Source: CAVUAF01 sp963739375
GTDB taxonomy: Bacteria > Acidobacteriota > Terriglobia > Terriglobales > Acidobacteriaceae
NCBI GenBank assembly: GCA_963739375.1
Contig: CAVUAF010000024.1
Location: forward strand, 1 to 64,000
Reading direction: 5' to 3'
Length of the DNA: 64,000 bases
Shown: positions 1-8,196 of the stretch, piece after piece
Numbering within the stretch: the stretch's first letter is position 1
How the letters are laid out: each line of letters begins with the position of its first letter
Made by a program: the position numbers and the translations under genes
The notes under the pieces: model-generated
The model's input: only the letters and a program-made list of their open reading frames with translations
The model's database searches: none
What the model was told of the DNA's origin: nothing

Positions 1-187
1 ACGTGGTTAATGGTTGCTACTTGCTGACGAGTGATCAGATTCACCACTGACACAGTATGGCTGTAATAGTTCGTAACATAGGCAAACTCTCCGTCTGACG
101 ATACGGCAATGCTGTTCGGCCCGTTTTCTACGCCGATGGTTGCCACCTGGTTCTGATAAAATGAGTTTACTACTGATATGTTGTCAC
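1..187 (-). pseudogene. YVTN/YncE-like beta-propeller protein, internal fragment
   Basis: The minus strand reads through the left edge as about 62 codons with the typical beta-propeller repeat pattern, including GVENGPNSIAVSSDGEFAYV followed by TNYYSHTVSVVNL and a second repeat start (TRQQVATIN). In this family each blade has the SPDG..AYVTN..SNTVSVI.. pattern, so this is about one and a half blades. Upstream on the minus strand the frame hits a TAA near position 205 without a start codon or signal peptide, right where transposase-like sequence begins. I infer that the N-terminal part was cut off by the insertion. The C-terminal part lies outside the window, so the full gene cannot be judged. 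Confidence 0.6.
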
Positions 188-260
188 TATCTCGACTTTA
201 TCCATTTGCTGGACAAAACCGCGCGAATAAGGTAACCTGATGCTCGAAACGGAGGGGCGA

Positions 261-1165
261 ATGGTTATCCTGTCGAGCGATATAGCGACAATTATCTGGG
301 CTTTTCGGCCCGTGTTCAGTGAACGGGTATGGGATTGGGTTCAGATATTGATAGTCGGGGCGATTCTGGCCCTGGCAAACGTACGGTGACAGCCGCGTTG
401 CGAGTGATGGGCCTGAGCCAGGAGAAGCAGTTCCAGAACTATCACCGAGTTCTGAATCGGGCCCAGTGGTCGGGGTTGCAAGCCAGCCGTATCCTGTTGG
501 GGCTGCTGGTGGTCACTTTTGTGGCGGCGGGCGTGCCGCTGGTGTTCGGCGCTGATGAAACCCTGGAACGACGAAAGGGAGCGAAGATCAGGGCCAAAAG
601 TGCCTTTCGGGATGCGGTGCGGTCGAGCAAGAAGTATACGGTGTACAGTTTCGGGTTGCGCTGGGTCAGTATGATGTTGCTGGTACCGGTTCCTGGAGTT
701 CGCGTGCCTGGGCACTGCCTTTCTTGACCGTGCTGGCACCCTCGCCCAAGACGAATGCGGCCAATGGCAAGCGCCACAAGACGAGTATTGACTGGATTGG
801 GCAGATGATCCGGGTGATCCGGCGCTGGTGGCCAGCGCGGGCCATCGTGTTGGTAGTGGATGGCGGCTTGGCGGCCGTCAAATTGGGGTTGCTGTGCACC
901 TGTTTCACTCGTCCGGTAACCTATGTCGCGCGGTTGCGGCTGGATGCCCAGTTGTATGATGAGCCGGGCCTCCAGCCCGAGGGCAAACGCGGCCCCACAC
1001 CCAAGAAAGGCCAGCGGCAGCCCCTCGTTGAAGGCACGGCTGGCAGACCCGAACACGGCTTGGCAACTGACCGAGATTGACTGGTATAGGGGCGAACGAC
1101 GGCTGATCGAGTTCGCCACCGGGATAGCCTTGTGGCATACGTCGGGTTACACTCCCTTGTCGCTG
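261..1165 (+). pseudogene. Degenerate DDE transposase (IS701/IS4-like), 3' truncated
   Basis: Fragments in three frames assemble into the N-terminal two thirds of a DDE transposase: FSERVWDWVQILIVGAILA (from ATG 261), then GKRTVTAALRVMGLS..FQNYHRVLNRAQWS, LVFGADETLERRKG with the first catalytic Asp, LLVPVP, WALPFLTVLAPS, VLVVDGGLAAV with the second Asp region, YVARLRLDAQLYD, and ALWHTSGYTP. This order matches the DDE_5-type transposases common in Acidobacteriota and cyanobacteria. Frameshifts lie near 370, 690 and 1025. The part with the last catalytic Glu is missing: around 1165 the reading passes directly into prolyl oligopeptidase sequence. It cannot be active. No terminal inverted repeat could be identified. 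Confidence 0.75.
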
Positions 1166-2312
1166 CGCGCGCGCGAGCAGTGGAAGGAAGTCGTTCCCGA
1201 AGCCGAGGTGGCGATCCAGAGTTATGCGGCGGTGGGCGGCAAGCTGTTTGTCGAGTACCTGCGCAACGCCGCGTCGGAGATCAAGATCTTCACCGCCGAC
1301 GGCAAGCCCGCCGGCACCCTGCCCCTGCCCCCGCTCGGCAGCGTGGGCGGCATCGACGGGCGCTGGAGCAGCCCGGAGGCCTTCTACCGCTTCACCTCGT
1401 TCGTCGAGCCCGGCGTGATCTACCGCTACGACGTGGGCACCGGCAAACAGTCCGAATGGTCGCGCACCAGGGTGGCGCTCGACCCGGCGAAGTTCGAAGT
1501 CAAGCAGGTGTGGTACGCGTCCAAGGACGGCACGCGGGTGCCGATGTTCCTGGTGCACGCCAAGGGACTCGAAGCTCGACGGCTCGCACCCCACTCTGCT
1601 CACCGGCTACGGCGGCTTCAACCTGAGCCGCACCCCCGGCTTCTCGTCCGAGGCCGTGCTCTTGGCCGAGCACGGCGGGGTGTACGCGCTACCCAACCTG
1701 CGCGGCGGCGGCGAGTTCGGCGAGAAGTGGCATCGCGCCGGCATGCTGGCCAACAAGCAGAACGTCTTCGACGACTTCATCGCCGCCGGCGAGTGGCTGG
1801 TGAAGAACGGCTACACCACGCCCGCGAAGCTCGCGATTGCCGGCGGCAGCAACGGCGGGCTGCTGGTGGGCGCGGCCCTGACCCAGCGCCCCGACCTCTT
1901 CCGCGCCGTGGTGTGCTCCTACCCGCTGCTCGACATGGTGCGCTACCACCAGTTCCTGGTCGCGCCCTTCTGGGTCCCGGAGTACGGCTCGGCCGACGAC
2001 CCCGAGCAGTTCAAGTACATCTACAAGTACTCGCCCTACCACAACGTGAAGCCGGGCACGGCGTATCCCGGGGTGCTGCTGGTGACCGGCGATTCCGACA
2101 CCCGCGTGGCCCCGCTGCATGCGCGCAAGATGACGGCGCTGCTGCAGGCGGCCAATGGCGGCGACCGGCCCATCCTGCTGCACTACGACACCAAGGCCGG
2201 GCACTCCGGCGGGCGCTCGATCTCGCGCGTGATCGACGACCTCACCGACGAGTACGGCTTCCTCTTCTGGCAACTGGGCGTTGCGGGCGGAAAGACGGCG
2301 GCGGGAAGGTAG
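1166..2312 (+). pseudogene. Prolyl oligopeptidase (S9A), 5'-truncated and frameshifted
   Basis: This is the C-terminal ~380 residues of a ~700-residue prolyl oligopeptidase. It starts abruptly inside the beta-propeller half (EQWKEVVPEAEVAIQSYAAV) at the junction with the transposase remnant. The catalytic alpha/beta-hydrolase domain is present: LTGYGGFN oxyanion region, nucleophile Ser in AGGSNGGLL, Asp in TGDSDTRVAP and His in AGHSGG. Near 1570 the frame changes: GTRVPMFLVHAKGL is in one frame and KLDGSHPTLLTGYGG in the next. With no start codon, no N-terminal propeller and a frameshift, this is a remnant, although all three triad residues survive. An intact enzyme of this family would hydrolyse short proline-containing peptides in the periplasm or cytoplasm. 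Confidence 0.85.
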
Positions 2313-2394
2313 GGTGCGGCGCCGGTGGATCTGAACCTCCCGACACGAGGAGGGAAGAGGCAGCTCTGTCCGCCCTGCCGCCGGTCACGGGCGC

Positions 2395-2760
2395 TTACTG
2401 GGAACGCATCTTGGAACGCACGCTGCGGGCCAGTTTCTCAATCTCCTCCGCCTTGCGGATCACATCCACCGAAAGCACGTGCTCGTTGGTCTTGTCGACG
2501 TACTGCTTCAGCTCCGTGGCCAGCGCCAGCAGGCGGTCGGTGTCCTTCTTGAGTGCGTCCTGGCGCTCCTTGTTGAGCTTCTTGAGCTGCTCGCGCTCGA
2601 TGCGTTCCGCGTCCTCGTCGAGCGTGGCTGTGCGCCGGTCGCGCCGGTCGCGCTGGGTCTCGGGAATCGGCGGCAGGATCGGTGGCGGCCCCGACTGGGT
2701 CCAGGCAGGCACGCCGAGGACGAAGCATAAGGACAAAAGGCGAAGCATGCGACGCGTCAT
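2395..2760 (-). CDS. Small secreted coiled-coil protein, unknown function
   Basis: A 121-residue protein. Residues 1-21 form a signal peptide with a basic n-region, hydrophobic core LLSLCFVLG and a likely cleavage after PAWT. A Pro-rich stretch (PPPILPPIPE) follows, then a highly charged helical region from about residue 35 (RRDRRTATLDEDAERIERE..) with heptad-like spacing that suggests a coiled coil. No enzymatic motif is visible. It converges with the oligopeptidase remnant and is transcribed away from the small membrane-protein pair at 2973. A TATAAT box at 2799-2804 on the minus strand lies 39 bases upstream of the ATG and may be its -10 element. The function is unknown; an exported periplasmic protein is an inference from the signal peptide. 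Confidence 0.7.
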   Translation of the reverse strand: MTRRMLRLLSLCFVLGVPAWTQSGPPPILPPIPETQRDRRDRRTATLDEDAERIEREQLKKLNKERQDALKKDTDRLLALATELKQYVDKTNEHVLSVDVIRKAEEIEKLARSVRSKMRSQ

Positions 2761-2797
2761 AAACGCACCCTTGAGGGGAGAAGCGTGAGGATAGGCC

Positions 2798-2851
2798 GAT
2801 TATAGCGGCGGGGAGGGCGCCGGGGCCGCCGGCGCCCGCTTGCTATAATCG
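2798..2851. promoter_or_regulatory. Divergent -10 boxes within a 10-bp inverted repeat
   Basis: CGATTATAGC at 2798-2807 and GCTATAATCG at 2842-2851 are perfect inverted repeats. Each contains a TATAAT hexamer pointing outward: minus strand toward the coiled-coil gene (start 2760), plus strand toward the membrane protein at 2973. No convincing -35 hexamer stands at 16-18 bases from either box. The placement between two divergent genes supports a shared promoter region; the symmetry could also serve a regulator. Confidence 0.4.
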
Positions 2852-2972
2852 CGCGCTATGTCTGCACGCCACGCGCGCGCTGGGAGCGCGCGTTCCGGGC
2901 GTTTCGCGCGCGCCCGGCGCAGGTGTACGTCGTCGCAGTCGAGAACCGCGGTTCGGGACCGGCCCAATCCCC

Positions 2973-3509
2973 ATGAACGAAGCCGAAGTCAGCGCCGCGG
3001 AGCGGGCGGCCATCGTCGCCGAGTATGACCGTCTCTCCGACGAGCCGCGGCGTCCCAACTACACCCCCGTCGGGTGCGCGATGGTGCTGTTGGGCCTCGC
3101 GGTTTTCGTGCTCGTGCCCAAGCTGCTGCCCGGACTGGCGCGCGCCGGCGTCCTGGTGGTGCTGGTGGCCGTGATCGTGCTGGTGGGCGCCGGGATTCTG
3201 GTGTGGGTGTTCGGCGGCGGTGGCGGCTATTCGCGGGCGGTAATGCGCGTCGAAGCGGCGCTGGAGCTGCTCAGCCAACGCTATGGCTTTGCCACCGCGA
3301 CCGAGCGCCGGAATGCGGCCGTGGCGCTCCTGCACGACGCCATCTATTCCGACAGCCCGGGCGCGACTTCGACCTTCGACTTCGCCAAAGCGCGCGCCTC
3401 GCTGGGCGCGGCCCTGCCCTATGTGCAGCAGGTCGAGCGGGTGCTGCTCGCCGAACGCCACATCTATCCCGTCTTCACCCGCGCGGGAGAGTCGGGAGAC
3501 GAAGCTTGA
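2973..3509 (+). CDS. Hypothetical two-helix membrane protein
   Basis: A 178-residue protein. An acidic N-terminus (NEAEVSAAERAAIVAEYDRL) precedes two adjacent transmembrane segments at roughly residues 33-50 (VGCAMVLLGLAVFVLVP) and 55-78 (AGVLVVLVAVIVLVGAGILV), followed by a Gly-rich turn and a soluble C-terminal domain of ~95 residues. No family could be assigned. The stop overlaps a TTG start of the next gene (TTGA), so the two are probably co-transcribed and translationally coupled. The ATG at 2973 is the first in frame after a stretch without a start. Its role is unknown. Confidence 0.65.
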   Translation: MNEAEVSAAERAAIVAEYDRLSDEPRRPNYTPVGCAMVLLGLAVFVLVPKLLPGLARAGVLVVLVAVIVLVGAGILVWVFGGGGGYSRAVMRVEAALELLSQRYGFATATERRNAAVALLHDAIYSDSPGATSTFDFAKARASLGAALPYVQQVERVLLAERHIYPVFTRAGESGDEA

Positions 3510-4000
3510 GCACAGACCTTGGCGCACAGAACGCGGCGCCCCATCGTAGCTACGGCCGGCCGTGGCTGCTGTTGTGCGCTGCGGTGGCGCTGCACGTGAC
3601 GGACGAAGCGCTGACCGGCTTCCTCTCCGTCTACAATCCGACCGCGCTGGAGATTCGCCGCACGCTGGGCTGGACGTCGTTTCCCCCGGTGTTCACCTTC
3701 GCGGGGTGGATCAGCGGCCTGGCGATCGGCATCGTGTTGCTGGTTCTGCTGGCGCCGCTGGCGTTTGCGGGCTCGCGCGTCTTCCGACCCATCGCCACCG
3801 GGTTCGCGCTCCTCATGGTCCTCAACGGCCTGGGACACACGGCCGGCACCATTTTCGGCCGGAGTTTTCCCGATATTCGTTTTTCGCGGCCCATGCCGGG
3901 CTTCTGGTCGTCGCCGTTCCTGATCGCTGCGTCGGTGTACCTGCTGGTGGCGACGCGCCCAAGGGCGGCGCCACGGCGCGGCTCGAGATCCCACCAATAG
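3506..4000 (+). CDS. HXXEE-like small integral membrane protein
   Basis: A protein of ~164 residues if it begins at the TTG at 3506, which overlaps the stop of the preceding gene. It has about four hydrophobic segments: WLLLCAAVALHV, FTFAGWISGLAIGIVLLVLL, ATGFALLMVLNGLGH and SSPFLIAASVYLLVA. The first helix ends in HVTDEA, and the third in NGLGHTAGTIFGR followed by a PG turn. This layout recalls small HXXEE-domain membrane proteins, in which conserved His and acidic residues lie in the membrane. The match here is H-x-x-D-E, so the assignment is tentative. The substrate is unknown. No ATG is available near the beginning, which makes TTG the best start. Confidence 0.55.
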   Translation: MSTDLGAQNAAPHRSYGRPWLLLCAAVALHVTDEALTGFLSVYNPTALEIRRTLGWTSFPPVFTFAGWISGLAIGIVLLVLLAPLAFAGSRVFRPIATGFALLMVLNGLGHTAGTIFGRSFPDIRFSRPMPGFWSSPFLIAASVYLLVATRPRAAPRRGSRSHQ

Positions 4001-4023
4001 AAAAGCGGCCCGCACGGGCCGCC
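4001..4023 (-). terminator. Rho-independent terminator of the FecR-like gene
   Basis: GCGGCCC / GGGCCGC form a GC-rich stem with a 3-4-base loop, and on the minus strand the stem is followed by TTTT. It sits 25 bases after the stop of the minus-strand gene at 4048. Confidence 0.65.
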
Positions 4024-4047
4024 GCTGAATCCTTAAGTGGGCTGCGT

Positions 4048-4803
4048 TTACTTGGCGGGACTCACCGGGCTCGGCGAGAACGCGCGGGCAAACCCCACGG
4101 TGAAGCCAATGCCCAACGCGGCGGCGGCCACCGCAACGGCGACCGCAGTCGCGCTACCCACGCCTGCGGCGGCTCCGGCGCCCGCGCCCCCCGCGCCGCC
4201 CGCGCCTCCGGCCTGCCCCCCCTGTCCGCCGCCGGTCTGGTCACCGGCCTTGCGCGCGTCGCCGGACTTCTTGCCTTTTTGACTGGACTGATTGCCCTGG
4301 TCGTTTTTCTTGTCCTGATCCTGGACGGGAATCATGACCGCATGGCCGGCGTCGAGCATCATCTGGTCGCGGCCGTCCTGGATCTGCAGTCTGCCGGCGA
4401 GCGATGCGATGTAGATCCGGTTGCCGCGCTCGCCCACGTTGAAACGCGCGTTCTGGGCCACCGGCTCGATGGTCAGATTGCGCAGCCGCGCCTTCATGCC
4501 GGCCGTGGTGTTGACCGTGGCCGCGCCCGAGCTGAGCGACAGTACTCCCGGCACGAATGTGGCAGCCGACAGGCCAACGATCTGCACCGAGGTGCCGCTC
4601 GCGGTGAGGGTGACCGCCGAATTGGCGCCGGTTTCGATCCGGTCGCCGGGCAGGAGACTGGAAGCGCGCGTGGTGGCGACGCCATTCAGGCGAACGGCGC
4701 CCGCGGGAAACATCATGGCGCCGAGATCCGATGCGGGCAGCAGCACCGGCACCGTGATCAACAGCACCCCGCTGACAACCCGCATGAGAATCGAGCCCCG
4801 CAT
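4048..4803 (-). CDS. FecR-like domain protein with Gly/Ala-rich C-terminus
   Basis: A 251-residue exported protein. Residues 1-25 form a signal peptide (VVSGVLLITVPVLLP). Residues ~30-155 resemble the FecR/cupin-like beta domain found in many Acidobacteriota envelope proteins: AGAVRLNGVATTRASSLLPG, ANSAVTLTASGTSVQIVG, ARFNVGERGNRIYIASLAG. It ends with an acidic/Lys stretch (DQDKKNDQGNQ) and an extreme low-complexity Gly/Ala region from ~200, followed by a hydrophobic tail (ATAVAVAVAAAALGIGFTVG). That tail could anchor it in a membrane. The family usually binds or senses at the envelope; no anti-sigma region or sigma factor gene is seen next to it, so a signalling role is not supported. A terminator follows. 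Confidence 0.65.
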   Translation of the reverse strand: MRGSILMRVVSGVLLITVPVLLPASDLGAMMFPAGAVRLNGVATTRASSLLPGDRIETGANSAVTLTASGTSVQIVGLSAATFVPGVLSLSSGAATVNTTAGMKARLRNLTIEPVAQNARFNVGERGNRIYIASLAGRLQIQDGRDQMMLDAGHAVMIPVQDQDKKNDQGNQSSQKGKKSGDARKAGDQTGGGQGGQAGGAGGAGGAGAGAAAGVGSATAVAVAVAAAALGIGFTVGFARAFSPSPVSPAK

Positions 4804-4950
4804 TCGGTCTCCCCAAAGCTCAGTTTAGGTTCACTCCCATCGTCAAGTCAAAACTAACCGCAGGTCGGGAGGGTTATCAAAGTAATGCACCCCTTCCGTT
4901 ACCCGGTAACGCAGGCTGGCTGGGAGTCCTCCTTGCGCCGGAAGAAAAGC

Positions 4951-4978
4951 AAAAAGGCCGGCTGACTAGCCGGCCTTG
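4951..4978 (-). terminator. Rho-independent terminator of the PEP-CTERM gene
   Basis: AAGGCCGGCT (4954-4963) pairs with AGCCGGCCTT (4968-4977) around a GACT loop. On the minus strand the stem runs into TTTTT. It lies just after the stop of the minus-strand gene ending at 5000. Confidence 0.8.
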
Positions 4979-4999
4979 CGAAAATCTGCGGGTCCGCTC

Positions 5000-5620
5000 C
5001 TAGCGCTTCCGGCGCCACGTCATTCCCAGCGTCAGCAGGCCGCTGCCGAGCAGTGCCAAGCTGGCGGGCTCGGGAGCGCTAACGGGGGCGTCCCAGACCT
5101 GGAAGGTCATCGGATCGCTGTAGGCATAGAAACTCGAAGCCGGAATGAAATCCGGGTTGATGCCCTGGCCCCACGCGACCTGATCGGTATTGCCCATCTG
5201 ACCCACTGTCGGAGTACCGAAGTACCAGCCGACGGAGCCTTGCGTGACGCTCAGAATCAGGTAGTACTGCCCCTCATTGACGGTTTGATTGACCGGCACC
5301 GTAACGGTTGTGCCACCGGTCCCGTCGCCGGAGAACGACTGCACCGCGAGCACGTCGGCCCAGGTTGTCCCCTCGCCGATGCTGTCCGTCAACCAGAGGG
5401 TGTACTGGCTCCCGGCGCTGGGGCCGAGATACACATTGAAAAAGTCGATCGTGCCAGCGCTCGGCATGACGAAACCCTGGGCCAAAGCCAGGGTCGGCCA
5501 CGCTGTCAGTCCGCCAGTCGCCGAGTAGGTGGAACCTACCGTAAGCGAGGTAGCCGCTGCCGTAACCGACAGAACTGCAGCCACCGCCACCAGACACAAA
5601 AGCTGCCGTGCCTTACTCAT
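5000..5620 (-). CDS. PEP-CTERM sorting-signal protein
   Basis: A 206-residue exported protein with a signal peptide (residues 1-23) and a C-terminal PEP-CTERM signal: Pro-Glu-Pro, then a hydrophobic segment (ASLALLGSGLLTLG) and a basic end (TWRRKR). In this family the tail is recognised by an exosortase and the protein is sorted to the cell surface together with an exopolysaccharide. The central ~150 residues are beta-rich with repeated T/S/G and resemble other PEP-CTERM extracellular modules (VPVNQTVNEGQYYLILS). The ATG at 5620 is chosen because GGAGG stands 5-7 bases upstream; a GTG four codons earlier overlaps that Shine-Dalgarno sequence. It lies directly downstream of the large glycan operon and has its own terminator. 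No exosortase gene is visible in the window. Confidence 0.85.
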   Translation of the reverse strand: MSKARQLLCLVAVAAVLSVTAAATSLTVGSTYSATGGLTAWPTLALAQGFVMPSAGTIDFFNVYLGPSAGSQYTLWLTDSIGEGTTWADVLAVQSFSGDGTGGTTVTVPVNQTVNEGQYYLILSVTQGSVGWYFGTPTVGQMGNTDQVAWGQGINPDFIPASSFYAYSDPMTFQVWDAPVSAPEPASLALLGSGLLTLGMTWRRKR

Positions 5621-5803
5621 GCCAACCTCCACCCTGATATAAGCACTTCCAGGGCCAAGCCACTTGTTGAATTCTTTATTATCAAGTGTATTAGATTCAA
5701 CAACTTAACTGGTAAAATCCAAGCGGTCCCGAGAGCGCGAACCGCACCAGTGCAAAGAGTTGCAACTTTGGTCCGGGTTTTTTCTCTGCGGGCTTGCGCG
5801 AGG

Positions 5804-7033
5804 TCAGCGAGTCACATGCGCCAGGACTTTGCGCACCGCGCTGATGGTGGCACCCAGTTCCTCGTCGCCGAGGGTGGGATGCACCATGAACATCAGACTG
5901 GTCGCGCCCAGTTCGCGTGCCACAGGCAACGGCTCCACTGGCCGCCACGCGGCGGGAAACGCCGCCTCGCGATAAATCTCGCTGCAGCCGCCTTCAAAAC
6001 AAGGGACGCCTTCAGCGTTGATCGCCGCCAGCACCCGGTCGCGGCTCCAGCCGCTGCGCAGCGCCTCGGGACGCAGGTAGGCATAGTGCTTGTAGTAACT
6101 GTGTCCGGCAGAATCCGGAGGCGGCGTGACCCGCAGCGCCGGCAGTTCCGCGAACGCCGCATTCAACATCGCCGCATGCCGCCGGCGCGACGCGACCCAC
6201 CCGGGCAGTTTCTTCAGTTGGCAGCGACCGATCGCCGACTGCATCTCGGTCAGCCGCCAGTTGGTGCCAAACGATTCGTGCAGCCAGCGAAAACCCGGCG
6301 CGTGCTGCCGCTGGTACACGGCGTCGTAGCTCTTGCCGTGGTCCTTGTACGCCCACGCCTGCGACCAGACGGCTTCGTCGTTGGTGACCAGCATGCCGCC
6401 TTCGCCGGCGGTAGTCATGATCTTGTCCTGGCAAAAGGAAAACGCGGCGACCTGCCCGAAGGAGCCGACCGGCTTGCCTTTGTAGGTGGCGCCATGCGCC
6501 TGCGCGCAGTCCTCGATCACTACCAGACCGCGTTCGCGGGCCAGCGCCAGCAACGGGTCCATGTCGCAAGGCCAGCCGGCGAGGTGGACGGCGATGATCG
6601 CCTTCGTCTTTGGCGTCAGCACCCGGCGCGCGGTTTCGGCGGTGAGGCACCCGCTGTCGCGAGCGACATCGGCAACCACCGGGCGGGCGCCGCGCATGAC
6701 CGCGCAACTCGCGCTGGCGACGAAGGTGCGGCTGGGCACCACTACGTCGTCGCCGGCGCCGATGCCCAGACAATGCAGCGCCAGCTCGAGCGCGACCGTC
6801 CCGTTGGCCAGGGCCACGGCGTAGCGGACGCCGGCGAACTGTGCGAACTCGCGCTCGAAAGCACGGCCCTCTTCCCCGGTCCAGTAATTCACTCTGCCGG
6901 AGCGGAGCACGGCGGCCGCGGCTTCCAATTCATCGGCGGCAAAGTACGGCCAGGGAGCAAAGGGGCGCTCCCACACGGGAGTGCCGCCGTCAAGAGCGAG
7001 CTGGGGAACACTGGATGCGGGCGCCAAGGTCAT
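5804..7033 (-). CDS. DegT/DnrJ/EryC1/StrS-family sugar aminotransferase
   Basis: A 409-residue PLP-dependent enzyme of the sugar aminotransferase family, which converts keto-sugar nucleotides to amino-sugar nucleotides. Visible signatures are SGRVNYWTG near residue 45, the PLP-phosphate region ALANGTVALELAL, VIEDCAQAHGATY with the cofactor-contacting Asp, and SFCQDKIMTTAGEGGM with the Schiff-base Lys. Downstream, NWRLTEMQSAIG and FEGGCSEIY match the substrate end of the family. It is the last gene of the minus-strand operon, 34 bases after the FemAB-like gene. The substrate is unknown. Its position beside acyltransferases suggests that an amino sugar is made and then N-acylated. Confidence 0.9.
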   Translation of the reverse strand: MTLAPASSVPQLALDGGTPVWERPFAPWPYFAADELEAAAAVLRSGRVNYWTGEEGRAFEREFAQFAGVRYAVALANGTVALELALHCLGIGAGDDVVVPSRTFVASASCAVMRGARPVVADVARDSGCLTAETARRVLTPKTKAIIAVHLAGWPCDMDPLLALARERGLVVIEDCAQAHGATYKGKPVGSFGQVAAFSFCQDKIMTTAGEGGMLVTNDEAVWSQAWAYKDHGKSYDAVYQRQHAPGFRWLHESFGTNWRLTEMQSAIGRCQLKKLPGWVASRRRHAAMLNAAFAELPALRVTPPPDSAGHSYYKHYAYLRPEALRSGWSRDRVLAAINAEGVPCFEGGCSEIYREAAFPAAWRPVEPLPVARELGATSLMFMVHPTLGDEELGATISAVRKVLAHVTR

Positions 7034-7066
7034 CGGGATGCGGAGAAGCCGCTGGATGTCTTGGCA

Positions 7067-8161
7067 TTATGCACGATATTGCGGAAAAAACATCGGCCGC
7101 GGCGGCGCCAGGTTGGGGGCGGCCAGTCGCCGGGCCAGCAGTTCGTCGTAGCGGCGCTGATTGCCGACCACGTTCAACATGGCATAAACGAACGCGTCCC
7201 CGCCGAAGCTGCGCTTGAAATCGAAGAGACTGTCGGCGCCACGCACCCCACCCCCCAGGTGCAGCATGCGGCAGCCGCGTGCCCGCGCCCACGCAGCCGC
7301 CTCGGCCAGCAGCAACGTGGGGGCATTCCTCTCGCGGCCGATCTCCGAGCTGCCGCTGAGGTGGTAATGCGCAAATTCCGCGTCCGCCAGGAACATGGCG
7401 GCGGCCACGGGTTCATCCTGTTGCGCGGCAATAGCGACGGCCAGCCGGTCGCCCAGACCGTCGGCTAGCGATTGATAATAGCCAGAGGGGAAATAATAAA
7501 AATCGCTCGCCGCCAGCTGCTGCATGCGCTGGTTGTAAATGTGCTCGAAGCTGGCGAGCCCTTCGCTGGGGCAGCGACTGCCGCCGGCGCTGAACCATCG
7601 GACCTGTAGCTGCTGGCGGGCATGGTTCAGGCGGTGGCGCCGGGAAGCGCGCATTTTTCGCTCGTTCCAGGAGCCCAGGTCAAGAGCGGTGGTCGGACCA
7701 AAAGGACGCAACTCCACAGCGCCACCAGCGGCCATGCCGCCCAGGCGCGCCGCCGAAAACCACTCTTCCTGACGCAGCAACGGATGCAGCCGCAGCAGGC
7801 AGGCCACCACGTCCGTCTCCCGACACCAGTGCTGAAGTCCAGCCACTAGCGCACCCGGCTCGGCCGGTGGAGAGGTGGCCGAAAGGGGCAAGAGTCCACC
7901 GTAGCCATACGGCGTGACCGCGTCGACTCCAGCGCTGCCGGGCGCGAACGCGAGGTCGGCGAGAGGGCGCAGCAGCAGGGGCACCAACGCGCGGCAGCCG
8001 CCGGCCTCCAGCAGCACGGCGACGCCCCGCCCGTGCCCGGCCTCCTGATACGCGCGCACGTAACCTGGCCGGTAGTACACGTCGGGCACGGGTGCGCCGT
8101 CCACCAATGCGTCCCAGCGTTTCACGTCGGCAGGAGCGTCGAGATACAGGGTTTCAGCCAT
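7067..8161 (-). CDS. FemAB/BioF2-like GNAT acyltransferase
   Basis: A 364-residue protein with the double-GNAT FemAB-like fold signature: PDVYYRPGYVRAYQEA, SRRHRLNHARQQ and, in the C-terminal half, VAAAMFLADAEFAHYHLSGS, RNAPTLLLAEAAAWARARG and LHLGGGV. Proteins of this class transfer acyl or aminoacyl groups; many are encoded in exosortase/PEP-CTERM-associated polysaccharide clusters. The start at 8161 is preferred because CTGGAG lies six bases upstream; longer frames reach 8212 but overlap the preceding gene. It sits between two PLP-fold proteins. The specific acceptor is not deducible. Confidence 0.75.
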   Translation of the reverse strand: MAETLYLDAPADVKRWDALVDGAPVPDVYYRPGYVRAYQEAGHGRGVAVLLEAGGCRALVPLLLRPLADLAFAPGSAGVDAVTPYGYGGLLPLSATSPPAEPGALVAGLQHWCRETDVVACLLRLHPLLRQEEWFSAARLGGMAAGGAVELRPFGPTTALDLGSWNERKMRASRRHRLNHARQQLQVRWFSAGGSRCPSEGLASFEHIYNQRMQQLAASDFYYFPSGYYQSLADGLGDRLAVAIAAQQDEPVAAAMFLADAEFAHYHLSGSSEIGRERNAPTLLLAEAAAWARARGCRMLHLGGGVRGADSLFDFKRSFGGDAFVYAMLNVVGNQRRYDELLARRLAAPNLAPPRPMFFPQYRA

Positions 8162-8196
8162 GACGTCTCCAGGTGCGCGCTGCGGCGCCATCCGGC

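Noticed and set aside
2312..2394. Possible tRNA-like fold after the oligopeptidase
   Set aside because: GGTGGATCTGAACC resembles tRNA sequence, but no acceptor stem, anticodon loop or full cloverleaf could be assembled.
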